Source: Prauserella muralis (GTDB lineage Bacteria > Actinomycetota > Actinomycetes > Mycobacteriales > Pseudonocardiaceae). Taken from it: a DNA stretch of 64,000 nucleotides. The notes beneath the pieces were generated by a model, which did not search any database, was not told the DNA's origin, and worked only from the letters and a program-made list of their open reading frames with translations. Location: NCBI RefSeq assembly GCF_003202285.1, contig NZ_MASW01000001.1:1178001-1242000 (forward strand), in the 5' to 3' direction. Of this stretch, positions 43,048 through 52,051 are shown in pieces. Made by a program: the position numbers and the translations under genes. Position 1 is the stretch's first letter. Every line of letters starts with the position of its first letter.

Positions 43048-44217
43048 ATGAACCGTTTGCTGTTGCCCATCGTCCTGGTCTTCCTGCTGGCCGCCTGCGG
43101 CTCCGCGAGCGAACGCGGAAGCGCGACGGTACCCGGCACCGCGGCGTCCAAGCCGCCGCCGACCACGTCGACCGCGGCCTCCTCGAGCGAGGCTCCGCCC
43201 ACCACCGGGTCCGCCGACAGCGCGCCCGACTGCGCCCCGGTGATCGCGGAGCTGAGCCCCCGCGAGCGGGTCGCGCAGCTGCTCGTGGTCGGCGTCGAGC
43301 CGAGCGATCCAGCCGCGGCGACCGCGCTGGTGCGCCAGGAGCAGGTGGGTGGCATCTTCATCGGCGGCAACGCCACCGACCTGCTCACCGGCAACGCGCT
43401 CGACCGCCTCCAGCAGGCCGCCCGCGTGCCCGTCTCGATCGCCGTCGACGACGAGGGCGGCCGGGTTCAGCGCGTCGACGAACTGGACGGCGAGCTGCCC
43501 AGCGCCCGCGAGATGGCCGGCACCATGACGCCGGAGGAGGTGCGCGCCCTCGCCGAGCAGCGGGGCCGCGCCCTGCTCGCGCGCGGCGTGACGGTGAACT
43601 ACGCCCCGACCGTGGACGTCACCGGCGAGGCCGCCGACGCCGCCATCGGCGACCGGTCGTTCAGCGCCGACCCCGCCGTCGCCCGCCGCTACGCGCTGGC
43701 CTTCGCCACGGGGCTCGCCGACGCCGGTGTCCGGCCCGTGCTCAAGCACTTTCCCGGCCACGGCCATGCCAGCGGCGACTCGCACACCGGCCTGGTCACG
43801 ACGCCGCCGCTGGCCGAGCTGCGCAAGACCGACCTGCGGCCCTACGAGCGGATCGGCGAGTACGGCGACGTGAGCGTGATGGTCGGCCACCTGACCGTGC
43901 CGGGGCTCACCGGCGACCAACCCGCGTCACTGTCCCCCCGCGCGTACGAGCTGCTGCGCACCGACTACGGCTTCACCGGCCCGGTCGTCACCGACGACGT
44001 GGGCGCCATGCGTGCGATCACCGACCGCTACCCCCTGCCGGACGCGGTGCTGCGGGCGCTCCAGGCCGGCGCCGACCAGGCGCTGTGGTCCTCCGGCGGC
44101 GATGTCGGCCCCGTGCTCGACCGCCTGGAGCAGGCCGTGGCCGCCGGCGAGTTGCCCGCACAGCGGGTCGAGGAGTCCCTGCGGCGCGTGCTGCTGGCCA
44201 AGGGAGCCTGCCGCTAG
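43048..44217 (+). CDS. GH3 beta-N-acetylhexosaminidase lipoprotein (NagZ/LpqI-like)
   Basis: 389 residues with a lipoprotein signal: lipobox LLAAC (Cys14), Ser/Thr/Pro linker, then a single GH3 TIM barrel. Motifs are VAQLLVVGVE, VPVSIAVDDEGGRVQRV, KHFPGHGHASGDSHTG (the His-Asp-bearing loop that supplies the acid/base in NagZ) and VVTDDVGAM (nucleophile Asp). The sequence is of the NagZ type, cutting GlcNAc-anhydroMurNAc linkages in peptidoglycan recycling; actinobacterial LpqI is the lipoprotein form. The stop shares CTAG with the convergent gene. Confidence 0.9.
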   Translation: MNRLLLPIVLVFLLAACGSASERGSATVPGTAASKPPPTTSTAASSSEAPPTTGSADSAPDCAPVIAELSPRERVAQLLVVGVEPSDPAAATALVRQEQVGGIFIGGNATDLLTGNALDRLQQAARVPVSIAVDDEGGRVQRVDELDGELPSAREMAGTMTPEEVRALAEQRGRALLARGVTVNYAPTVDVTGEAADAAIGDRSFSADPAVARRYALAFATGLADAGVRPVLKHFPGHGHASGDSHTGLVTTPPLAELRKTDLRPYERIGEYGDVSVMVGHLTVPGLTGDQPASLSPRAYELLRTDYGFTGPVVTDDVGAMRAITDRYPLPDAVLRALQAGADQALWSSGGDVGPVLDRLEQAVAAGELPAQRVEESLRRVLLAKGACR

Positions 44218-46304
44218 GGGTGGCGCGCCACCGGCGCCCTCGAGCGGCGCATGCGGTGGCGGGGCAGCCGCACACCCGCGAGAGCCGTCACCAGCGACTG
44301 CACGACGACCAGCGACAGCAGCGGCCGGTAGAGCAGGTGTTCCAGCGGCACCAGCGCCAGCGGCCGGGCGCGCTCGCCGGCCATCCGGAAGGCGAGCGCG
44401 GCCGTGGCGGCCCTCGCCGCGAGCACGCCGAGCCAGAGCAGCGGGGCCACCCCGTCGCCGGTGAGCAGCCCGAACACCGCCGCCAGGTCCGCCAGCGGCG
44501 CCAGCACCGGCTGCACCACCCGCGTCGCCAGCAGGTACGGCAGGCCGCGCCTGCCGAGCCTGCCCGCGCTGCCGGAGCCGAACAGCGCCCTGCGGTGCTT
44601 CCACACCGTCTGCAGCGTGCCGTGGCACCAGCGGTGGCGCTGCCGCCACAGCGCGCCGAGCGTGCCGGGCACCGCGGTCGACGCGGCCGCCCTCGGCTCG
44701 TGGACCACACGCCACCCGGCCCGTTGGAGCGTCATCATCAGGTCGGCGTCCTCGGTGAGCGTGCCGGCTGGCACTCCGCCGAGGCGCTGCACCGCCGCGC
44801 GGCGGAACGCGCTCGCCCCACCCGGCGCCGGCGGCACGCAACCGAGCAGACCGGACATCCGGCGGTCGAGGCCGAACCCCGCGACGTACTCGAGGTGCTG
44901 CCAGCCACCGAGCATCCCGCCGGGCCCGGTGGGATGCGCGGCGCCGGACACCGCCCCGACGCCCGGCACCGCGAAGTACCGCACCAGCCTGGGCACCGCG
45001 TCCGGGTCGAGCACGGTTCCCGCATCGAGCAACAGCACGACGTCGGTGCCCGCCGCGGCGAGGCCGGTGTTGAGGGCCGCCGCCCTTCCGGCCCAGGCCT
45101 GCCGGATCGCCCGCACGCGAGGCAGGCCGAGCGCCTCCACGACGTCGGCCGTGCCGTCGGTGGAGCCGTCGTCCACCACCAGCACCCGCACCGGATGCCG
45201 TGCGGCCAGCGCCGAACGCACGGTCTCCGCGATCCGCTCGCGCTCGTTGCGCGCGGGCACGATGACGGTCACCGGCTCGGCGAACCGCGGCGCGCGTGCC
45301 CTGGCCCGCGTGCGCCGCGGCCGGCACGCCACGGCAGCCAGCACCAGGCGCAGCCCGGCCAGCGCGCAGACCAGCACGAGCACCACGTCGAGCAACGCCG
45401 CGAAGATCCCCGCGACCTGCACCGCGCCCACGAGCAGCCACCCACCCACGACGAGGTGTGCGGGAGCCTCCGCCCGTTCGCCCGGCAGCCCCATGGCCGA
45501 GCCGACCGTGGTGACCGTCCAGCCCCCGGCCCGCAGCCACGGCAGGAGCCGGTCCAACGCCGCCACGGTCTGCGCCCGTTCACCCCCGCCGTCGTGCATC
45601 CGCAGCACCACGCCCTCGCTGCCGCGCGGTGTCGACGCCGCCACGATCCGCTCGACCCCCGGCTGTCCCCGGTCCCCGGAGTCCAGGTTGGACAGCACGA
45701 TGAGCTTGCCTTCCGCGCCGATCCGCTCGGCCGCCCGCCACGCGGCGTCGTCCATCAGCTCCGGAACAGCCGGGTAGGGCGGGCGCACCAGCGTCGTGGC
45801 CAGCCCGGCGGCGCCACCCAGCGCGGCGTCCGTGCCGCGCAGCTCCAACGAGGTGCGCAGTTCGCCGGCCTCCCGCAGGTCGCCGTGGGTCGCGGTGTGC
45901 CCGCCGATCTCGTGCCCGCGTGCGGCGATCTCCCGCACCAGCCCCGGATGGCGGGCGGCGCGGGCGCCGGTGACGAAGAACGTGGCCCGCACCTCGTGCG
46001 CCTCGAGCACGTCGAGGATCCGAGGTGTCCACACGGGATCGGGGCCGTCCTCGAAGGTCAGTGCGAGTGTGCCGTCCGGCGGCCGCAACGCCACGGCGGG
46101 ATCGGCGCGGGCGTCGATCACCGAACCGCCCCCGCGCACGGCGGCGGGCACGTCGCCGACGCCGCCGCGTGACGCCGGTGCTGGCGCGGGCGGCACGTGG
46201 TGCGCGAGTGCGTGGAGGCCGAGCAACAGCAGGGCCATGGCGAGCCCACTCGACAGGAGCAGCCAGTGCGTTCGCGGTACCGGGGTCCGGGCGTGGTGGG
46301 GCAC
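44214..46304 (-). CDS. Bifunctional polysaccharide deacetylase (NodB)-GT2 membrane protein
   Basis: 696 residues. TM1 (~15-32); NodB domain (~70-265) with ALTFEDGPDPVWTPRIL (motif 1, with FED in place of the common FDD), GHTATHGD (motif 2), RPPYPAV (motif 3) and a later VVLRMHDG; two TMs (~285-330); GT2 domain (~350-580) with VIVPARNER, VVDDGSTDGT, LLLDAGT, TEDADLM and QRHRWCHGTLQ (processive-type QRHRW); C-terminal TMs. It is expected to polymerise and deacetylate an aminosugar glycan at the membrane. GTG 46304 directly follows the TAG of the Pro-rich gene, so they form one operon. Confidence 0.88.
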   Translation of the reverse strand: MPHHARTPVPRTHWLLLSSGLAMALLLLGLHALAHHVPPAPAPASRGGVGDVPAAVRGGGSVIDARADPAVALRPPDGTLALTFEDGPDPVWTPRILDVLEAHEVRATFFVTGARAARHPGLVREIAARGHEIGGHTATHGDLREAGELRTSLELRGTDAALGGAAGLATTLVRPPYPAVPELMDDAAWRAAERIGAEGKLIVLSNLDSGDRGQPGVERIVAASTPRGSEGVVLRMHDGGGERAQTVAALDRLLPWLRAGGWTVTTVGSAMGLPGERAEAPAHLVVGGWLLVGAVQVAGIFAALLDVVLVLVCALAGLRLVLAAVACRPRRTRARARAPRFAEPVTVIVPARNERERIAETVRSALAARHPVRVLVVDDGSTDGTADVVEALGLPRVRAIRQAWAGRAAALNTGLAAAGTDVVLLLDAGTVLDPDAVPRLVRYFAVPGVGAVSGAAHPTGPGGMLGGWQHLEYVAGFGLDRRMSGLLGCVPPAPGGASAFRRAAVQRLGGVPAGTLTEDADLMMTLQRAGWRVVHEPRAAASTAVPGTLGALWRQRHRWCHGTLQTVWKHRRALFGSGSAGRLGRRGLPYLLATRVVQPVLAPLADLAAVFGLLTGDGVAPLLWLGVLAARAATAALAFRMAGERARPLALVPLEHLLYRPLLSLVVVQSLVTALAGVRLPRHRMRRSRAPVARHP

Positions 46305-46817
46305 CTAGTCGCCGGCTCCTGGCCCGCGGCCGGGTTTGTCCGGCCTGCCGTGGTCGCCCGGCTTGTTCCGGCCCGGTGGCTCGCCGGACTCGGGTTCCGG
46401 CTCGTCGCCGGGCTCGGGCGGTTCCTGCGGGCCCTGGGTGAGGTCACCGGGGTCCGCGGTCGGTGACGCGGTGGTGGGGGGAGCGCGGTGCGCGGCCGGT
46501 GCGGCCGGCGGGGTGCGGGGAGGCAGTGGTTCGACGGCGGAGCGGCGCGGTGTGGGCGGGGGCGTGGGCGCCGTGCTTTCGGAGGACGGCGCCGGGGGAA
46601 CAGACCGCTCGTGGGTGGGGGAGCCGGGCAGTGGCAGCAACGCGGCCGGTGCGATCCGCGCGCCGAGCAGGGTGGCGACCAGTACCGCCACGTACAGGGT
46701 GACCAGCGCGACGCCCGCGACCGCGACATGCCGCAGGACCCTGCGTCTTCGTCCGGTGGGGTCGGCGAACACCGGCTCCAGTTCGGCCGTGTCGTCGTTC
46801 GGGTGCTCGGGGACCAT
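46305..46817 (-). CDS. Single-pass membrane protein with Pro-rich exterior
   Basis: 170 residues from ATG 46817. Cytoplasmic acidic N-terminus, Arg patch GRRRRVLRH, a TM helix (~33-55, VAVAGVALVTLYVAVLVATLL) and a ~110-residue extracytoplasmic part rich in Pro, Glu and Ser, ending with Gly/Arg. No catalytic motif. It directly precedes the deacetylase-GT2 gene, so it may be an accessory of that synthase. The frame extends upstream 20 residues to GTG 46877 without conservation. Confidence 0.7.
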   Translation of the reverse strand: MVPEHPNDDTAELEPVFADPTGRRRRVLRHVAVAGVALVTLYVAVLVATLLGARIAPAALLPLPGSPTHERSVPPAPSSESTAPTPPPTPRRSAVEPLPPRTPPAAPAAHRAPPTTASPTADPGDLTQGPQEPPEPGDEPEPESGEPPGRNKPGDHGRPDKPGRGPGAGD

Positions 46818-46950
46818 CGCTCGCTCCGGGACGGGGAACCCCAATCTAGACAATGCGGCCGGTGAGGTTCGCACCACGTCGGGCAGGAATTCCCTTACCT
46901 CCCAACGGGTCCGGGAATGGCTTCCGGCGTCCCGGAGCGGCGAGGCCCGG

Positions 46951-47361
46951 TCAGGGCCGGGCAGCGGTCAGGTCGGCGATGAGGGAGTCGAGGTCCAGGT
47001 GCTCGCTCTCCGCACCGGGGGCGACGAACTCCGTCGTCGCCTGCACGAAGCGGGCCACGTCGTCCCGGCCCAGTTCCACCACCGCGTAGCCGTCCGGCGA
47101 CTCCAGCTCGAGCACCAGGATGCCCTCGTCGAGGGACAGGTCGGGCCGCACGCGGACGTCCCCGATGCCCGCGGGCTCGGTGAGGCCGGTGATGAGCAGG
47201 TCGCGGGCGAACTCCCACTCGACCCACTCGCCGGGCTCGATGCGGAAGGCCAGCGCGACGGTGAAGGGCTCCGCCGTGGTGTAGGCGAGGCGGGACAGCA
47301 CCGGTGTGCTGCAGCCGTTGAGGTACACGAACTGGCTCTGGTGTACGGCGTCGTTGCGCAC
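46951..47361 (-). CDS. SsgA-family sporulation / cell-division regulator
   Basis: 136 residues, the usual SsgA-like protein size. FVYLNGCSTPVLSRLAYTTAEPFTVALAF, WVEWEFARDLLITGL, GDVRVRPDL, ILVLELESPDGYAVVELGRDDVARFVQAT match the SALP family core. SALPs such as SsgB localise FtsZ during sporulation septation and are restricted to morphologically complex actinomycetes. It stands as a single minus-strand gene. Start GTG 47361. Confidence 0.9.
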   Translation of the reverse strand: MRNDAVHQSQFVYLNGCSTPVLSRLAYTTAEPFTVALAFRIEPGEWVEWEFARDLLITGLTEPAGIGDVRVRPDLSLDEGILVLELESPDGYAVVELGRDDVARFVQATTEFVAPGAESEHLDLDSLIADLTAARP

Positions 47362-47724
47362 GGCACCCTCCCGTCTGTCCGGGTCGCCCGTGTGCTGCGG
47401 GCGACCGTCCTACTGGAAAGACGTCCATCCGGCCGCGTTGTGATGCGCCATTCGGGTGAGAAGTTCGCGATCAACTCCGAGTAGAGCCACGGTGGGTGCT
47501 CCCTGCGGGAACTAGCCCGGCCGAGTGGCCCGTGTGGACGCGTCTTCGCGGATTCTCGGCGCGCCACAGAGTTACCCGGAAGTCGTTCACTCGATCGAGT
47601 CGTTCTGTCGCTCGGCTCGGGGTGGACTAGTGACAGCGGTGTGGCCGGGGAGTAGACAGCGATCGGGCCTGTGGCTGTGTCCGTGCCGGCGGGCTCTGGG
47701 GGACAACGTCGATGGAGGGACCTG
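47362..47724. promoter_or_regulatory. Divergent intergenic region, ssgA-like / membrane protein
   Basis: A 363-bp gap separates divergent genes. Plus-strand GATGGAGGGACCTG just before ATG 47725 is a good ribosome site. No SigF-type or clear -35/-10 motif was found by eye, and no small coding frame with supported start is seen; the open frames here are shadows. Confidence 0.4.
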
Positions 47725-48429
47725 ATGGCGCCAACGGTGCTGCGGCACACGCCGCACGACGCTGAGTTGGTCGACCGCACGGGCATCATCGCCGCGAGCC
47801 AGGCGGGGCGGCACGACGCCCTCGTCGAGGACCTCGCCACCGGCGCGCTGCGGCGCGCCGGCCTCAACCGCTCGGGTGTCGCGAGCATGGCCGCCGCGGT
47901 GCTGATGTTCGTGGTGGCGGCCACGACCGTGTTCGATGGGCAGTGGCCCAGCGGGCCGGTCGGAGGCGGCGCCGCGCGGGAACCCGCCGTGGTCGCCGCG
48001 CCGCGGGCCGGCGCAGGGCAGGCCGACTCACACCAGGACCAGCACCCGCCGCCGGTGAAGCCGAGGAAGCCCGCGCCGAAGCCGGCACCCGCGCCTGCCG
48101 CGCCGCCCGAGCCGGAGCCGGAACCGGACACGGCGGTGCTCGCCGAGTCCGCGCCGCAGCCGCAGGCGGAGCCCGTGCCGCAGGCCGAGCCCGAGACCCA
48201 GCCCCGGATCGACGTGGTCCCCGAGACCGGCGTCGACGTGCCACGCGGTGGTGCCGTGCCCGACTACCGGCACCAGGTCCGGGAGTTCATCGAACCCATG
48301 ATCGACCTGTACGAGCAGCAGCTGAGCCGCCAGCGCTCGGAGGCCCGCTCCGGCACGGGTGACTACTCCGGGTACTCCGCGGGCTCCCAGAAGTGGGAAC
48401 GTTACTGGTTCTCCACACGAGGCTGGTAG
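47725..48429 (+). CDS. Membrane-anchored Pro-rich protein with conserved C-terminus
   Basis: 234 residues from ATG 47725. Cytoplasmic N-terminus (~1-50), one TM helix (~52-70, ASMAAAVLMFVVAATTVF), then a long Pro/Ala/Glu/Lys-rich extracytoplasmic segment (~90-175), and a helical C-terminal part (YRHQVREFIEPMIDLYEQQLSRQRSE) ending WERYWFSTRGW. No known family recognised. Similar layout to the protein at 46305, also with TM plus Pro-rich exterior, on the opposite side of the ssgA-like gene. Confidence 0.65.
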   Translation: MAPTVLRHTPHDAELVDRTGIIAASQAGRHDALVEDLATGALRRAGLNRSGVASMAAAVLMFVVAATTVFDGQWPSGPVGGGAAREPAVVAAPRAGAGQADSHQDQHPPPVKPRKPAPKPAPAPAAPPEPEPEPDTAVLAESAPQPQAEPVPQAEPETQPRIDVVPETGVDVPRGGAVPDYRHQVREFIEPMIDLYEQQLSRQRSEARSGTGDYSGYSAGSQKWERYWFSTRGW

Positions 48430-48486
48430 CCGCTCACCAAATATGTGAAACTGACTCGCGTTCTTCTGGTGATGGAAGGCGGGGTC

Positions 48487-50784
48487 ATGCGGCGTGGCGT
48501 GGTCGTGTTCGGTGCGGCGATACTGGCGGGCGTGCTGGCGGCCCCGATGCCCGCCTCGGGCGCCGAGCCCGAGCCGTCCGCCCCGGACTGCCCGTGGGTC
48601 GGCTCGGACGCGCCCGTCGACGAGCGGTTCGCCCAGGTGCTGTCGAGGATGACCCTCGACGAGAAGCTGGGCATGGTGCACGGCTCCGCGGGGCCCTTCG
48701 AGTTCGTCGGGCCGGTCTACGCGGGCCTCGTGCCCGCCGTCCCGCGCCTGTGCATTCCGCAGCTCGGGCTGTCCGACGGGCCCGCCGGAGTCGGCAACGA
48801 GCACACCGGCGTCACGCAACTGCCCGCGCCGCTCGCGCTCGGCGCCACGTGGGACACCGGCCTGGCCGCGGCCTACGGTGGCGTGATCGCCGAGGAAGTC
48901 AGCGGCAAGGGCGCCAACGTCGCGCTCACACCCAGCGTGGACCTGCTGCGCGACCCCCGTGCCGGACGGGCCTTCGAGACGCTCGGTGAGGATCCGCGGC
49001 TGGTCGGCAGCCTCGCCGCCGCGCAGATCCGCGCCGTGCAGGAGCGCGGGGTGCTGGCGCAGGCCAAGCACCTCGCCGCCTACACGCAGGAGACCTTTCG
49101 CAACACCAGGGCCGGCAACGCCGTCGTGTCCGAGCGAGCCCTGCAGGAGCTCTACCTCGCTCCGTTCGCCGATGCCGTCGACGCCGGGGTGGCGTCGGTG
49201 ATGTGCGGGTACAACCACGTCAACGGCGTGCACGCCTGCAACAACACCTACCTCGTGTCGCAGGTCCTGAAAGGACAGCTCGGCTTCGACGGTTTCGTCA
49301 CCTCCGACTGGTTCGCCACCCACGACGGCCCGACATCGGCACGGGCGGGCCTGGACATGCAGATGCCCGGCGGCTGCCAGTTCGGCACCCGGCTCGGCAA
49401 CGCGGTGCGTTCCGGCAGGGTCGCCGAGTCGCGCCTGGAGGACATGGTCGGCCGCATCCTGCGGTCGATGTTCCGGCACGGCCTGTTCGACCGGCCCGCC
49501 ACCGGATCGCCCGACGCCGTCGTGACCGGCCCCGAGCACGTCGCGATCGCCCGCGAGGTCGCCGAACAGGGCACCGTGCTGCTCAGGAACGACCGCGAGG
49601 TGCTGCCGCTGACCGGCTCCGGGCCGATCGCGGTGATCGGCAAGGCGGCCGGCTCCGAGGTGATCGGCTCCGGCGGCGGCAGCCCGCACGTCATCGCCCC
49701 CGCGATCGTGACGCCCTATGACGGCATCGCACGCAGGGCGGAGCAGGCGGGCCGGACCGTGGCCTTCGACGACGGCGGCGACGCGGCCAGGGTCGCGCGC
49801 GAGGCGGAGGCGGCGATCGTGTTCGTCGGCAAGTGGTACAGCGAGTCGAAGGACCACACCGGGATCCGGCTGTCCACACGGGACAACTCCATGATCGAGG
49901 AGGTCGCGAAGGCCAACCCGAACACCGTGGTGGTGCTCAACACGGGTGCCGGAGTGGAGATGCCGTGGCTCGGCAGGGTCGCCGGTGTGCTCGCAGCCTG
50001 GTATCCGGGGCAGGAGTACGGCAACGCCATCGCCTCGCTGCTGTTCGGCGACGTCAACCCGTCCGGCAGGCTGCCGGTGACCTTCCCCGCGAGCCTGGAC
50101 CAGGTGCCCGCGAGCGACCCGGCGCGCTTTCCCGGCGGCAGGCACGACGAGGGGCTGGCGATCGGGTACCGCTGGTACGACCAACAGGGCACCGACCCGT
50201 TGTTCCCGTTCGGCTTCGGCCTGTCCTACACCACGTTCCGCTACGGCGGGCTGGCGATCGGGCCGGTCGGCGCGGACGGCTCGGTCACCGTGCACGCCGA
50301 GGTGACCAACACCGGCGAGCGCCGCGGAGCCGAGGTGGCCCAGCTCTACCTCGGAAACCCGGCCGCCGACGGGGAGCCGCCACGCAAGCTCGCGGCGTTC
50401 GACAAGGTCACGCTCGATCCGGGTCGCAGCGCGCGGGTGAGCTTCACCCTGAACGCCCGCGACTTCTCGCACTGGGACTCCGGGGCCCACCGCTGGGTGC
50501 GCAGTGCGGGCGACTACGCCGTCTCGGTGGGCGGCTCGTCGCGTGACCTCCCGCTCACCGGCACGGTGTCGTTCGCCGAGACGGTGCCCACGGGTGAGCC
50601 GACCCCGCCCCCGCCGCCCGGCGCGCCCGCAGGCAACCCCGGGCTGCTCGACACCGCCGCCGGAGCCGTGCAGTGCCCCACCGAGGCGACGTTCGCGGCC
50701 GCGCTCGGCGCGGCGTCGGTGACCGGCCTGCCGCGCCCTAAGCAGGCGCAGACCCCGCCGCGCGACCCCTCAGGCGCCGGCTGA
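48487..50784 (+). CDS. Secreted GH3 beta-glucosidase-type hydrolase
   Basis: 765 residues. Signal peptide (MRRGVVVFGAAILAGVLAA). GH3 N-domain with SDGPAGVGNEHTGVTQLPAPLALGA, RAFETLGEDP, QAKHLAAYTQET, MCGYNHVNG and the nucleophile GFVTSDWFATHDG (Asp in SDW); GH3 C-domain with LLRNDREVLPL, GPIAVIGKAAGS, and a fibronectin-III-like domain (~610-700). A Pro-rich linker and short Cys-containing tail end the protein. Start ATG 48487 with GGAAGGCGG; GTG 48445 is an in-frame alternative. Its 3' end overlaps the convergent AlkZ-like gene by 15 bp. It likely degrades plant or microbial glucans. Confidence 0.9.
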   Translation: MRRGVVVFGAAILAGVLAAPMPASGAEPEPSAPDCPWVGSDAPVDERFAQVLSRMTLDEKLGMVHGSAGPFEFVGPVYAGLVPAVPRLCIPQLGLSDGPAGVGNEHTGVTQLPAPLALGATWDTGLAAAYGGVIAEEVSGKGANVALTPSVDLLRDPRAGRAFETLGEDPRLVGSLAAAQIRAVQERGVLAQAKHLAAYTQETFRNTRAGNAVVSERALQELYLAPFADAVDAGVASVMCGYNHVNGVHACNNTYLVSQVLKGQLGFDGFVTSDWFATHDGPTSARAGLDMQMPGGCQFGTRLGNAVRSGRVAESRLEDMVGRILRSMFRHGLFDRPATGSPDAVVTGPEHVAIAREVAEQGTVLLRNDREVLPLTGSGPIAVIGKAAGSEVIGSGGGSPHVIAPAIVTPYDGIARRAEQAGRTVAFDDGGDAARVAREAEAAIVFVGKWYSESKDHTGIRLSTRDNSMIEEVAKANPNTVVVLNTGAGVEMPWLGRVAGVLAAWYPGQEYGNAIASLLFGDVNPSGRLPVTFPASLDQVPASDPARFPGGRHDEGLAIGYRWYDQQGTDPLFPFGFGLSYTTFRYGGLAIGPVGADGSVTVHAEVTNTGERRGAEVAQLYLGNPAADGEPPRKLAAFDKVTLDPGRSARVSFTLNARDFSHWDSGAHRWVRSAGDYAVSVGGSSRDLPLTGTVSFAETVPTGEPTPPPPPGAPAGNPGLLDTAAGAVQCPTEATFAAALGAASVTGLPRPKQAQTPPRDPSGAG

Positions 50785-51873
50785 GCCGACCCGCACCTCG
50801 CCGTCCTCGACGCCCGCGAAGCGCAGCAGCCGCCTGCCCTCGGCCCGCACGGCCGCCGTGTCCTTTTTCGACAGTGCGCGCAGCGGCCGCACGTCCAGCA
50901 CCGCAGACTCCTTGCCGCGTTCGATGCGCCAGGTGGCCCGCACGAAGCCGTTGACCAGCAGGACGGCCGGCGCGACGGCGTTGCGGGTGCTGATCCCCTT
51001 GCGGTCGGCGTCGCTGATGACCCGCGTGCGGTCGGCGTGGGAGAACAGCAGGTTGTCGAACTCGGGCACGAACCGGGGCGGGGCCGGGGTGGCCGGGTCG
51101 GGCCTTGGCGCGCCGGGCAGGTCGAAGAGCTCCCGGCCGTCCGCGCCGCGGAACACGCACAGCCGGGGCCGCAGCCGCGCCACCACGTCGCCGAGCCGCG
51201 TCAGCCCGCACCACGCCTGCACGTCGCGCACCGACGCCGGACCGAACGCGGCGAGATAGCGCAGCACCATCCGTTCGGCGTCGGGGTGCTCGTCGACCGG
51301 CCTGCCGAGCCACTCGTCGACGGTGGCGTAGGCGGTCTGGCCGCTGCGGCCCCACACCGCGCGCGGCGGCACCTGCACCAGCGGCAGCCGGTTGCGTGCG
51401 GCGTAGGTGAGGGCGGCCGGTTCGCGGTCCGGCCAGCGCCGCGCGAGGGCTCTGCCCAGCTCGGCCGAGGTGTGCGGTGCGCCGGAGAGGATCGTGCGGG
51501 TCTCACGTTCCAGCTCGCCGAGGTCGAGCCCGGCGAGCTTGGGCGTGAACGTCGTGTTGCCTCGCAGGTCGCGGTCGAGGATCGGCTGGGTGAGCGGGCG
51601 CAGCGCGGCGGCATCGGCCGCGCTGACCAGGTGCACGGTGCCGCGCATCAGCACGATCCGCACGACCTCGCGGTCGAGCAGCAGCCGGGACAGCTCGTCC
51701 GGCTGGAAGCCACGCAGCCGGGTCCACAGGCCATAGTACGGCGGAAACGGCGCCTGTGCCTGCATGCCCACCAGGTGCTCGATCAGGTCGAGGGCCGGAA
51801 GGGCGGTCCTGCTCAGCAGGTGCTGGCGGGCGAGCAGGGCCCGGTTGAGCGCGCGAGTGCCGAGAACCGTCAT
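50770..51873 (-). CDS. Winged-helix AlkZ/YcaQ-family DNA glycosylase-like protein
   Basis: 367 residues. MTVLGTRALNRALLARQHLLSRTALPALDLIEHLVGMQAQAP begins the family's first helix-turn region; the QAQ in GMQAQAP fits the QxQ catalytic motif of AlkZ-type glycosylases that unhook interstrand crosslinks. TRLRGFQPDELSRLL, MRGTVHLVSA, RYLAAFGPASVRDVQAWCGL and RNAVAPAVLLVNGFVRATW are further family positions. Many actinomycete paralogues protect against DNA-modifying natural products; others have no shown role. ATG/GTG start at 51873. Confidence 0.82.
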   Translation of the reverse strand: MTVLGTRALNRALLARQHLLSRTALPALDLIEHLVGMQAQAPFPPYYGLWTRLRGFQPDELSRLLLDREVVRIVLMRGTVHLVSAADAAALRPLTQPILDRDLRGNTTFTPKLAGLDLGELERETRTILSGAPHTSAELGRALARRWPDREPAALTYAARNRLPLVQVPPRAVWGRSGQTAYATVDEWLGRPVDEHPDAERMVLRYLAAFGPASVRDVQAWCGLTRLGDVVARLRPRLCVFRGADGRELFDLPGAPRPDPATPAPPRFVPEFDNLLFSHADRTRVISDADRKGISTRNAVAPAVLLVNGFVRATWRIERGKESAVLDVRPLRALSKKDTAAVRAEGRRLLRFAGVEDGEVRVGSAGA

Positions 51874-51906
51874 GCCGGTATTTCTACGGCGGATACCGGC
51901 CAGAAT

Positions 51907-51995
51907 CCGTCCGGATTAATGCGGACGGATGCACTGAATGAGACCTAGGTCACATCGCCGGCCTCTACCGATTAGTAAGCCATACAAGTAGAGGC
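51907..51995. promoter_or_regulatory. Dyad-rich region upstream of fabH
   Basis: Three symmetric elements lie between the divergent alkZ-like and fabH genes: CCGTCCG / CGGACGG (51907-51928), the perfect palindrome GACCTAGGTC (51942-51951), and GCCTCTAC / GTAGAGGC (51961-51968 / 51988-51995). Such density suggests operator sites of one or more regulators controlling fabH, the alkZ-like gene or both. Confidence 0.5.
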
Positions 51996-52051
51996 AGGCC
52001 GGGTAACCACAGTCTCCGTGTCCCCAAAACGCTGGCCCTGGAGGAATGCAA

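Noticed and set aside
43017-46172. A 1051-codon plus-strand open frame
   Set aside because: Frame runs through the NagZ-like gene and across the complement of the deacetylase-GT2 gene, with Arg/His/Pro-rich shadow composition and no domain; the real genes explain the region.
48445-48486. Longer N-terminus of the GH3 enzyme from GTG 48445
   Set aside because: The ATG at 48487 has a better ribosome site and starts a normal signal peptide; the extension would put extra residues before it.
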